From the NCBI GenBank assembly GCA_016926235.1, contig JAFGOZ010000028.1, forward strand, positions 62,001 to 126,000: a DNA stretch of 64,000 bases. Reading direction: 5' to 3'. The notes beneath the pieces were generated by a model. The model had not been told where the DNA came from and did no database searches. It worked only from the letters and a program-made list of their open reading frames with translations. Both the position numbers and the translations under genes were made by a program. Shown here piece after piece: positions 27,824 to 35,242 of this stretch. This DNA is from Bacteroidales bacterium (GTDB taxonomy: Bacteria > Bacteroidota > Bacteroidia > Bacteroidales > UBA10428). Each line of letters begins with the position of its first letter. Positions within the stretch are counted from its first letter, which is position 1.

Positions 27824-27858
27824 ACTATGTAGTGCAGCGGTTGGCTGCACTACATAGT
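27824..27858 (+). promoter_or_regulatory. Strong intercistronic hairpin between atpE and atpF
   Basis: A perfect 15-bp inverted repeat, ACTATGTAGTGCAGC at 27824-27838 and its complement at 27844-27858, encloses a 5-base loop. It is not followed by a T-run, so full termination is unlikely. RNA 3'-end protection of atpB-atpE or partial termination would fit, since subunit c is needed in excess (inference). Confidence 0.7.
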
Positions 27859-27874
27859 TTAAAAACATTAAACC

Positions 27875-28369
27875 ATGGAACTTATTAAACCGGAAGTTGG
27901 ATTATTGTTTTGGATGGTTTTATCCTTTTCAATCGTATTCTTTATCCTGAAAAAGGCTGCCTGGAAGCCTGTGTTAACAGCACTTAAAGACAGGGAGAGT
28001 ACAATTGAAAATGCACTTAGTGCCGCAGATAAGGCCAAAAAGGAAATGGAACAATTACAGGCTGATAATCAACGCATAATTGATAAAGCACGCAAAGAAA
28101 GAGATCAGCTGATAAAAGAAGCCAGAGAAGCAAAGGATAAAATGATGGAGGAAGCAAGGACGAGAGCAATGGAAGAAGCAAATAAACTTATTGCCACTGC
28201 GCGGCAGAATATTCAACAAGAAAAGGAAGCAGCTATTGAACAGATTAAAGTTCAGGTTGCTAATTTATCTGTTGAAATAGCTGAAAAAATACTTGAAAAA
28301 GAACTTTCATCAAAAGTTTTACAGGATAAGTTAATAGAAGATTACATGAAAGATTTACGAATTAACTAG
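27875..28369 (+). CDS. atpF: F0F1 ATP synthase subunit b
   Basis: This 164-residue peripheral-stalk subunit has one N-terminal transmembrane helix (about 7-27, VGLLFWMVLSFSIVFFILKKAAWKPV) followed by a long charged coiled coil (ENALSAADKAKKEMEQLQADNQRI and on to about 150). The short N terminus and WKPV boundary match the family. It holds F1 in place relative to subunit a through delta. It starts 16 bp after the strong hairpin and is 6 bp upstream of atpH. Confidence 0.95.
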   Translation: MELIKPEVGLLFWMVLSFSIVFFILKKAAWKPVLTALKDRESTIENALSAADKAKKEMEQLQADNQRIIDKARKERDQLIKEAREAKDKMMEEARTRAMEEANKLIATARQNIQQEKEAAIEQIKVQVANLSVEIAEKILEKELSSKVLQDKLIEDYMKDLRIN

Positions 28370-28375
28370 AGGCTG

Positions 28376-28918
28376 ATGGATATTAGCAGCATTGGGATAA
28401 GATATGCAAAATCGTTGTTTTTGTTGGCCAAAGAGCAGCAAAAACTGGATGAAGTAAATAAGGATTTAAAATTTATTTATAATTCTTTCAGGGAAACCAA
28501 AGAGATTGGACTTTTTCTTGACAGTCCTGTGGTGAAAGAATCTCAAAAATTGAAGATTATTAAGGGATTGTTTAAAGATAGAATTGGTGAATTAGCTATT
28601 AATATTTTAGTATTAGCCATACGCAATAAACGTGAAATGTATATTGAAAGTATATGTCGCAATTATTTTGATTTTTATAAAACCTCAAAAGGAATTAAGA
28701 CAGTAGTGATTACTTCAGCTATTCCTATTGAAAGTAAAACAAAGCAAAAGATGATTGATATTCTTAAGGATCAGCTTAAGGCGGAAATTGATTTTACTGA
28801 AAGGGTGAATGAAAAAATATTGGGTGGTTTTATTTTACAAATAGATGGCAAACAATATGATACAAGTATATCGCATAAATTGACAAGATTAAAACGGGAA
28901 TTAGTAAAACGAAAATAA
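28376..28918 (+). CDS. atpH: F0F1 ATP synthase subunit delta
   Basis: This 180-residue OSCP/delta subunit links F1 to the b-dimer. It has the family start SIGIRYAKSLFLLAKEQ and the C-terminal block ITSAIPIESKTKQKMIDILKDQL, then VNEKILGGFILQIDGKQYDTSISHKLTRL. Length is normal. It lies between atpF (6 bp upstream) and atpA (9 bp downstream). Confidence 0.95.
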   Translation: MDISSIGIRYAKSLFLLAKEQQKLDEVNKDLKFIYNSFRETKEIGLFLDSPVVKESQKLKIIKGLFKDRIGELAINILVLAIRNKREMYIESICRNYFDFYKTSKGIKTVVITSAIPIESKTKQKMIDILKDQLKAEIDFTERVNEKILGGFILQIDGKQYDTSISHKLTRLKRELVKRK

Positions 28919-28927
28919 TAGCATACT

Positions 28928-30508
28928 ATGGCAGGAATTAAACCGGCAGAAGTATCTGCAATCCTCAAGCATCAACTTGAAGGGTTTAAAACTGAAACTG
29001 AACTCGAAGAAGTTGGCACGGTGCTACAGGTAGGAGATGGTATTGCACGTATTTATGGATTATCCAATGTGCAGGCAAATGAATTAATTGAGTTTGAAAA
29101 CGACATTCAGGGTATTGTCCTCAATCTGGAAGAAGATAATGTGGGAGCTGTATTGCTTGGTTCTTCAGAGAAAATTAGCGAAGGCGATACAGTGAAAAGA
29201 ACAAAAAGGATCGCCTCAATTTATGTTGGCGAAGGTCTTTTAGGGAGAATTGTTAATACACTTGGACAACCATTAGATGGCAAAGGACCTATACTAGGAG
29301 AAACCCACGAAATGCCATTGGAAAGGAAGGCCCCTGGAGTGATTTTTCGTCAGCCGGTTAATGAAGCTCTGCAAACAGGGATTAAGGCAATTGACTCCAT
29401 GATTCCTATTGGGAGGGGACAACGTGAGCTTATTATTGGTGACCGCCAAACCGGGAAAACGGCTATTGCATTAGATACTATATTGAATCAGAAAGAATTT
29501 TATGATAAAAAAACACCTGTATATTGTGTTTATGTTGCTATAGGTCAGAAAGGATCAACCGTTGCCAATGTGGCAAAGATCCTTGAGGAAAAAGGAGCTA
29601 TGGAATATACAGTAATTGTATCGGCTACTGCCTCTGATCCGGCTGCATTACAGTTTTACGCGCCATTTGCCGGAGCATCTATTGGAGAATATTTTAGAGA
29701 TACAGGCAGACCTGCACTAATTATTTATGATGATTTATCAAAACAGGCTGTTTCATACAGGGAAGTATCACTTCTTTTAAGACGGCCACCTGGTCGGGAA
29801 GCTTATCCTGGCGATATTTTTTACCTACACTCACGTTTGCTGGAAAGAGCAGCAAAAATAATCGAGAGTGATGAAATAGCGAAACAAATGAATGATTTGC
29901 CAGAATCAATAAAGCATTTAGTAAAAGGAGGCGGGTCTTTAACAGCATTACCTATAATTGAAACACAGGCAGGGGACGTTTCTGCCTATATTCCTACTAA
30001 TGTAATCTCAATTACCGATGGTCAGATATTTCTTGAATCTGGTTTGTTTAACTCGGGTGTAAGGCCTGCTATTAATGCGGGGATATCTGTTTCGCGCGTG
30101 GGAGGTAAGGCACAGGTTAAAGCGATGAGGCAGGTAGCAGGAACATTGCGCACAGACCAGGCTCAGTATCGTGAACTTGAAGCATTTTCAAAATTTGGTT
30201 CCGATTTGGATTCAGCTACTCTCGCGGTTTTAGATAAAGGAGCAAAAAACGTTGAGGTCCTGAAACAAAGACAATATTCGCCTATGCCTGTTGAAAAACA
30301 AATTGCCATAATTTTCTGTGGAACAAGGGGATTGCTTAAAAAAGTTCCTGTTGACAAAGTGAAAGAGTTTGAAGATGAATATTTAAATTTCCTGGAAACC
30401 CAACATTCGGAGTTGCTAAAGAGCCTTACTACTGTGAAAATGACGGAAGATATGGAAAAAACGCTTGAAAAAGTTGCGGATGAATTAACTTCAAAGTATT
30501 CAGTTTAA
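28928..30508 (+). CDS. atpA: F0F1 ATP synthase subunit alpha
   Basis: This 526-residue alpha subunit forms the non-catalytic nucleotide sites of F1. It has the beta-barrel N-terminal part ([20 protein letters not shown]), Walker A G171-DRQTGKT with K177, the QKGSTVANV and [24 protein letters not shown] signatures, and the C-terminal helical domain. It is complete and near the usual length. The catalytic beta subunit is not encoded next to it; see the note on atpD/atpC. atpG follows 6 bp later. Confidence 0.98.
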   Translation: MAGIKPAEVSAILKHQLEGFKTETELEEVGTVLQVGDGIARIYGLSNVQANELIEFENDIQGIVLNLEEDNVGAVLLGSSEKISEGDTVKRTKRIASIYVGEGLLGRIVNTLGQPLDGKGPILGETHEMPLERKAPGVIFRQPVNEALQTGIKAIDSMIPIGRGQRELIIGDRQTGKTAIALDTILNQKEFYDKKTPVYCVYVAIGQKGSTVANVAKILEEKGAMEYTVIVSATASDPAALQFYAPFAGASIGEYFRDTGRPALIIYDDLSKQAVSYREVSLLLRRPPGREAYPGDIFYLHSRLLERAAKIIESDEIAKQMNDLPESIKHLVKGGGSLTALPIIETQAGDVSAYIPTNVISITDGQIFLESGLFNSGVRPAINAGISVSRVGGKAQVKAMRQVAGTLRTDQAQYRELEAFSKFGSDLDSATLAVLDKGAKNVEVLKQRQYSPMPVEKQIAIIFCGTRGLLKKVPVDKVKEFEDEYLNFLETQHSELLKSLTTVKMTEDMEKTLEKVADELTSKYSV

Positions 30509-30514
30509 TATTTT

Positions 30515-31405
30515 ATGGCAAGCCTGAAAGAAATACGGACACGGATTGCTTCTGTCAGTTCTACGCGGCAGATTACCAGTGCAATGAAAATGGTCGCAGC
30601 AGCCAAACTTAAAAAGGCTCAGGATGCTATTATTCAGATACGCCCTTATGCAGATAAGTTGCACGAGATACTTGTAAATATAAGTGATAGCATCAGAAGT
30701 ACAGAGGAGGAAAATCCATATATTCAACAAAGGGAAATAAATAAAGTACTGTTGGTTATTGTTTCAAGCAATAGGGGGCTTTGCGGCGCATTTAATCAAA
30801 ACATTATTAAGAGAGCCATTCAGGTTGCAACTGAAGATTATGCTATGCAGTTTGAAAATGGTAATGTTGATTTTTATTGCATTGGGAAGAAGGCTCATGA
30901 TGGTCTAAAATCAAGGAAGTTCAAAGTGATTGATTATGATTATAAAGTTTTTGATAATTTATGCTTTGAGTGCGTAAGTCCATTAGCGGATGAGATCATG
31001 TTTCGCTTTGTTGAGAAAAAATATGATAAGATTGAGATTATTTATAATCAATTTAAAAATCCATCCGTTCAGATCTTAAGTAATGAACAGTTTCTCCCCA
31101 TTACTATTGATTATGAGCAAATGGAAAAGGAAGGCAGCTCTTTCCATGATTTTATTTTTGAACCAAGCAAAGAATACATAGTAAAAGAAATCTTGCCCAG
31201 GTCGCTTAAGGTTGAATTTTACAAAACGCTTATTGATTCCTATGCATCAGAGTTTGGGGCACGTATGACCGCTATGCATCAGGCGACAGATAATGCGGAT
31301 GAATTAATAAAAGAGCTTAGATTACATTATAATAAAGCACGTCAAACAGCTATTACCAAAGAGATAACTGAAATTGTAGGTGGTGCAGAAGCTTTGAGTA
31401 AATAG
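30515..31405 (+). CDS. atpG: F0F1 ATP synthase subunit gamma
   Basis: This 296-residue central shaft has the N-terminal coiled helix MASLKEIRTRIASVSSTRQITSAMKMVAAAKLKKAQ, the SSNRGLCGAFNQN block near 87-99, and the C-terminal helix MTAMHQATDNADELIKELRLHYNKARQTAITKEITEIVGGAEAL. It rotates inside the alpha-beta ring. It is the last atp gene here; an unrelated SGNH hydrolase follows 21 bp later. Confidence 0.97.
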   Translation: MASLKEIRTRIASVSSTRQITSAMKMVAAAKLKKAQDAIIQIRPYADKLHEILVNISDSIRSTEEENPYIQQREINKVLLVIVSSNRGLCGAFNQNIIKRAIQVATEDYAMQFENGNVDFYCIGKKAHDGLKSRKFKVIDYDYKVFDNLCFECVSPLADEIMFRFVEKKYDKIEIIYNQFKNPSVQILSNEQFLPITIDYEQMEKEGSSFHDFIFEPSKEYIVKEILPRSLKVEFYKTLIDSYASEFGARMTAMHQATDNADELIKELRLHYNKARQTAITKEITEIVGGAEALSK

Positions 31406-31426
31406 TTGCCATTAATAATTTTATTC

Positions 31427-32086
31427 ATGAGACGATTTTTATTTCAATTAATTGGATTAATAATTTGTATTTCTTCATATGCCCAGATAAAAGTGGCTTG
31501 TGTGGGAAATAGTATCACATACGGATATGGAATTGAGGGTCGCGATTCTCTGGCGTATCCGGGTCAACTAGCCAGTATACTTGGGGATGGCTGGGAGGTG
31601 AAAAATTTTGGTAATAGCGGGGCCACGCTATTAAAAAAAGGCAATAAGCCTTATTGGAATCTACCGGAATTTATAATGGTACAGGATTATAATCCGGATG
31701 TGATTATAATAAAACTGGGCACTAATGATTCAAAACCATGTAACTGGGACAAATATGGTGATGAATTTGTAAGCGATTACAAGGAAATGATTCACATATT
31801 TCAGAACATGGATTCACATCCAATAGTATATGTTGCTATTCCTATTATGGTTGTGAAAGATACCTGGACTATTAGAAAAAAAGTGGTTGAAGAGGATATA
31901 TCTGCATTGATAAAAAATATTGCAGGGGAGGGAAAACTTCCCATCATTGATTTTTACTCAGCATTAAAGGATTATCCTGAATTAATACCGGACAATGTTC
32001 ACCCGAATGCTGCAGGATCTGAAATTATGGCAAGGACTGCCGCAAAGGTTCTTTTAAAGGATAAAGAAAAGATACAAACACGCTAA
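31427..32086 (+). CDS. Exported SGNH/GDSL-family hydrolase
   Basis: The ATG at 31427 (Met8 of the longest frame, which would begin with a TTG) is preferred. It gives 219 residues with a signal peptide ending near SSYAQ (residue 20). The four SGNH blocks are present: GNSITYG with Ser29, FGNSG with Gly62, GTND at 98-101 with Asn100, and D189-x-x-H192 (DNVHPNAAG). It is predicted to hydrolyse ester bonds, for example on acetylated sugars or lipids, in the periplasm or outside the cell. It lies just after atpG but is not expected to be part of the ATP synthase. Confidence 0.88.
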   Translation: MRRFLFQLIGLIICISSYAQIKVACVGNSITYGYGIEGRDSLAYPGQLASILGDGWEVKNFGNSGATLLKKGNKPYWNLPEFIMVQDYNPDVIIIKLGTNDSKPCNWDKYGDEFVSDYKEMIHIFQNMDSHPIVYVAIPIMVVKDTWTIRKKVVEEDISALIKNIAGEGKLPIIDFYSALKDYPELIPDNVHPNAAGSEIMARTAAKVLLKDKEKIQTR

Positions 32087-32217
32087 ATCCTTCGTTTTTA
32101 CATATATTTAGATTGCATTTCCCGACTAATGTCCTGTTGTTAGTTTTTTTTGTTTTTATACATTAAAATATCATTTACTTTTAAATAAAATTTAGTTCGG
32201 CATTTCGTTTTTATTAA

Positions 32218-33498
32218 ATGAAAAAATTACAATTTGATAGTATAACAAACATAAAACGAATGGAGGAAGTAAAGAGAAGAATCATAAAACATCGTCATTT
32301 ATCCTTATTTATTATTGGGGCCATATTCTTTACAATTTATCATTCAAATCCAGAAGCAAAGCCAACAGAAATATCTATTGAAGAGACTTCTGTTACAACT
32401 GAATTCTATGAGCCCATGGAACCTTTTCTGCAAAGATTTGATAGTCTTATTGGATACAAAATTGACACATCGCATTTGGTGGGAGGTGCATTAGTTGTAG
32501 TACAAGATGGGAACATCTCACTGTTAAGGTGTTATGGTGTTAAAAGAGTGGGATCGACAGATTCAGTGGATAGTCATACTGTATTCAGGCTGGCATCAGT
32601 TTCTAAAGGTTTTGCTGGTATTTTAGCCGGTATATTGGATAATGAGCAGGTATTAAGTTTAGATGATAAAGTAATTAAATATCTGCCTGAATTCAGGTTA
32701 AAGGACTCGATTAATACATACACTCTTACCATAAGGCATTTGCTGAGCCATACCACAGGTTTGGTTCCCCATGCTTTTGATAATCTGGTTGAACACAATA
32801 TTCCCCTCAATGAAATCATGAGCCAGTTGAACCAGGTTGATATTGCCGGTCCTCCTGGTATGTATTATGGCTACCAAAATGTAATGTTTAGTCTTTTTGA
32901 TACCATATCGGTACTAAGCACTTCTAAATCGTACGCTGAATTGGTTGAAGAGAAAATTTTTCAACCTTTTGGAATGTCAAATGCATCCATAGGCTATAAT
33001 TCTTTTTATGAAAATGGCAATAAAGCCTATCCCCACAGGGGGAGTCCTGCCAGTTATTTTGAAAAGCCTATAAACACCAGATATTATAACACTTTGCCAG
33101 CAGCAGGCGTGAATGCAAGTATCATGGATATGGCTAATTATATGTTGACTATTACCAGTAATGATAGTGTATTACTGAATAGCAGAATAAAAGATGAAGT
33201 ATTTCAGCCCCAAATACGCTCTTATGTCAGGTATAAATATTTTAGAAACTGGAAGGATGTACATGAAGCATATTATGGACTTGGCTGGCGAATAGTTAAT
33301 AGTCATGGCAAGAAAATTTTGTATCATGGCGGCTTTGTTGAAGGTTATCGTGCTGATATTGCCATATGTTTAGAGGATAGGACGGGGATTGCTTTTTTAA
33401 CGAATTCACCATCAGAGGTTTCTTCTGAAAGTATCCCTGATTTTTGGGATTTGTATTTTACAAATGCAGAAAATCAATCAAGGATGGCTGTAAAGTAA
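32218..33498 (+). CDS. Class C beta-lactamase-like serine hydrolase, membrane-anchored
   Basis: This 426-residue protein has a single N-terminal transmembrane helix (about 29-41) and an extracytoplasmic serine hydrolase domain. The active-site signature is complete: S127-x-x-K130 (ASVSK), Y219-x-N221 (GYQNV) and the HxG equivalent YHGGF near residue 373. The domain resembles class C beta-lactamases, D-amino-acid peptidases and esterases of the PBP4-like family. Resistance function cannot be assumed from this alone. It follows the SGNH gene by 131 bp. A hairpin 60 bp beyond the stop could end transcription. Confidence 0.85.
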   Translation: MKKLQFDSITNIKRMEEVKRRIIKHRHLSLFIIGAIFFTIYHSNPEAKPTEISIEETSVTTEFYEPMEPFLQRFDSLIGYKIDTSHLVGGALVVVQDGNISLLRCYGVKRVGSTDSVDSHTVFRLASVSKGFAGILAGILDNEQVLSLDDKVIKYLPEFRLKDSINTYTLTIRHLLSHTTGLVPHAFDNLVEHNIPLNEIMSQLNQVDIAGPPGMYYGYQNVMFSLFDTISVLSTSKSYAELVEEKIFQPFGMSNASIGYNSFYENGNKAYPHRGSPASYFEKPINTRYYNTLPAAGVNASIMDMANYMLTITSNDSVLLNSRIKDEVFQPQIRSYVRYKYFRNWKDVHEAYYGLGWRIVNSHGKKILYHGGFVEGYRADIAICLEDRTGIAFLTNSPSEVSSESIPDFWDLYFTNAENQSRMAVK

Positions 33499-33558
33499 TT
33501 TGTTTTATAATAAGAAATAGATACTATTTTTATATCAATCTTAAAATGTCAAGTATTA

Positions 33559-33622
33559 TTCATCCGATGACTTTTTATTTGTTTCTCTATGGTTTCAATT
33601 GACATTAGAGTCATCGGATGAA
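33559..33622 (+). terminator. Hairpin with long loop after the beta-lactamase-like gene
   Basis: A perfect 14-bp inverted repeat, TTCATCCGATGACT at 33559-33572 and its complement at 33609-33622, encloses a 36-base loop and is followed by five T. The loop is long for an intrinsic terminator, but position and T-tract fit. Confidence 0.6.
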
Positions 33623-33693
33623 TTTTTAGCCAGTTCATAATTGACATGTAACTAGTTACATAAATAAATCAATAAATCAGAATTCATAAAATA

Positions 33694-33726
33694 AAAAAAG
33701 GCTGCCCTGGTCAGAACAGCCCTTTT
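33694..33726 (-). terminator. Probable terminator of the glutamine synthetase gene
   Basis: On the minus strand AAAAGGGCTG and CAGCCTTTTTTT pair with one bulged G and end in a T-run, 23 bp after the glnA stop. Confidence 0.65.
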
Positions 33727-33748
33727 ATTCAACCTAATAATCCAAACT

Positions 33749-34759
33749 TTATACTTTTGCCAATTTTACAGTTTTAACAATACGTGCTGCAACTTTATAA
33801 GGATCAGCATTGGAAGCAGGACGTCTGTCTTCTAATCTGCCTTTCCAGCCATTCTCAACAGTACTGATAGGAATACGGATTGAAGCACCACGGTCAGAAA
33901 CCCCATAGCTGAATTTGTCTATGGATTGTGTTTCATGGCGTCCGGTTAACCTTTTATGGTTATCAGCACCATAAACAGCGATATGCTCGGGAATATGCTT
34001 TCCAAACTCCTCACAAATTGCTTCAAAGACTTTTTTGTCACCGCATGTTCTCATCAAACCGTTTGAGAAGTTAGCGTGCATACCTGAACCATTCCAGTCG
34101 CCGTCTACAGGTTTTGGATGTAAGTTTACACGTACACCGTATTTTTCTCCAACTCTTTCTGCAAGATAGCGGGCAATCCATGTTTGGTCCCCGGCGTTTT
34201 TAGCACCTTTTGCAAATACCTGGTATTCCCACTGACCTTTCATTACTTCAGCATTAATGCCTTCTACATTGATACCTGCTTCAATACACATATCCAGATG
34301 CTCTTCAACAAAATTACGGCCTACATTATATTCAGCTCCAACTGAACAATAGAATGGACCTTGTGGAGGAGGATAGTAACCAGGTGCCGGGAATCCAAGT
34401 GGAGTATGATGGTCAAGATCCCATAATACATACTCTTGTTCAAAACCAAACCAGAAATCCTCATCATCATCATCAATAGTAGCCCTGCCATTTGATGGGT
34501 GTGGAGTTCCGTCAGGATTTAATACTTCTGCCATAACTAGAAATCCATTCTTTCTTCCTGGATCAATACATACAAAAACAGGTTTTAATAAACAATCAGA
34601 ACTATTACCTGCTGCTTGTTCTGTTGATGAACCATCAAATGACCAAATTGGGGCATCTTCTACTTTACCTGAGAAATTTTCCACAACCAGGGTCTTACTT
34701 CTCATCGTTTGGGTTGGCTTATAACCATCCAGCCAAATGTATTCGAGCTTTGCTTTCAC
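33749..34759 (-). CDS. Glutamine synthetase, type II (eukaryote-like)
   Basis: This 336-residue enzyme makes glutamine from glutamate and ammonia with ATP. Its length and motifs mark type II (GSII), not the long GSI: KLEYIWLDGYKP, the beta-grasp WSFDGSSTEQAAGNSSD block, PYYCSVGAE-like GPFYCSVGAEYNVGR, and DGDWNGSGMHANFS. The start is a GTG at 34757-34759, which keeps the conserved KLEYIW N terminus; the next Met is 19 residues in and would remove it. No adenylylation Tyr motif is apparent, as expected for GSII. Its -7 box lies at 34798-34805. It is cytoplasmic and central to nitrogen assimilation. Confidence 0.93.
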   Translation of the reverse strand: MKAKLEYIWLDGYKPTQTMRSKTLVVENFSGKVEDAPIWSFDGSSTEQAAGNSSDCLLKPVFVCIDPGRKNGFLVMAEVLNPDGTPHPSNGRATIDDDDEDFWFGFEQEYVLWDLDHHTPLGFPAPGYYPPPQGPFYCSVGAEYNVGRNFVEEHLDMCIEAGINVEGINAEVMKGQWEYQVFAKGAKNAGDQTWIARYLAERVGEKYGVRVNLHPKPVDGDWNGSGMHANFSNGLMRTCGDKKVFEAICEEFGKHIPEHIAVYGADNHKRLTGRHETQSIDKFSYGVSDRGASIRIPISTVENGWKGRLEDRRPASNADPYKVAARIVKTVKLAKV

Positions 34760-34797
34760 GATATTGCTGTTTAAAAGTTAATAAATGAAATTTTGAA

Positions 34798-34805
34798 CAA
34801 AAATA
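34798..34805 (-). promoter_or_regulatory. Candidate promoter -7 box (TATTTTTG) of glutamine synthetase gene
   Basis: TATTTTTG on the minus strand matches TAnnTTTG, 39 bp before the GTG start. No -33 TTTG at 19-21 bp. Confidence 0.4.
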
Positions 34806-34855
34806 AAACAATTTTCCGAAAAAAATTACATAATTGAAAATTAAATATAAAAAAT

Positions 34856-34900
34856 AGGGGGTGTGATTAAAAAAAATATAAAATAAATTTATCACCCCCT
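34856..34900 (+). terminator. Terminator-like hairpin in the divergent spacer
   Basis: AGGGGGTG at 34856-34863 pairs with CACCCCCT at 34893-34900 (8 bp, extended by AT pairs after a 2-base bulge) around an A/T loop. A T-run follows it on the plus strand, and a second on the minus strand. It lies upstream of both flanking genes, so it ends no annotated gene. Confidence 0.5.
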
Positions 34901-35242
34901 TTTATACGCAAGGTAAAATCAATAAAAAAATATTTAATATTCAACATTTCTATTGATTATGTTTTACGACATAACGAATATTTAATAGGGGCAATATCAT
35001 AATTTATAAAAAATATTGAGTATAACCCTTAAATTTATAATACATATTTTTAAAATATGGGCATATTTATATTATTATGTTAAAATATTTAAGGGAACAA
35101 GTTATAAAATGAAAATATTTTTATTGAAATGCAGAGATTAGCATGATTATATAAAATGGGGCATAAAGAATTTTTAACCTGTACTAACAAAATTCAAATC
35201 CATTTTGTATCTTAGGGTAAGAAAACCTTTCAAAATATAAAC

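Larger units (their letters stand above)
34760..35242. other. 483-bp divergent intergenic spacer with an unexplained hairpin
   Basis: It separates the glutamine synthetase gene (minus) from the antiporter gene (plus) and is very AT-rich. It holds the glnA -7 box (34798-34805) and a terminator-like hairpin (34856-34900). No ORF above 10 codons with a plausible start is evident. Confidence 0.55.

Noticed and set aside
32218..33498. Possible antibiotic-resistance beta-lactamase
   Set aside because: Motifs fit the wide class C-like serine hydrolase family, which includes peptidases and esterases; resistance cannot be claimed from this sequence.
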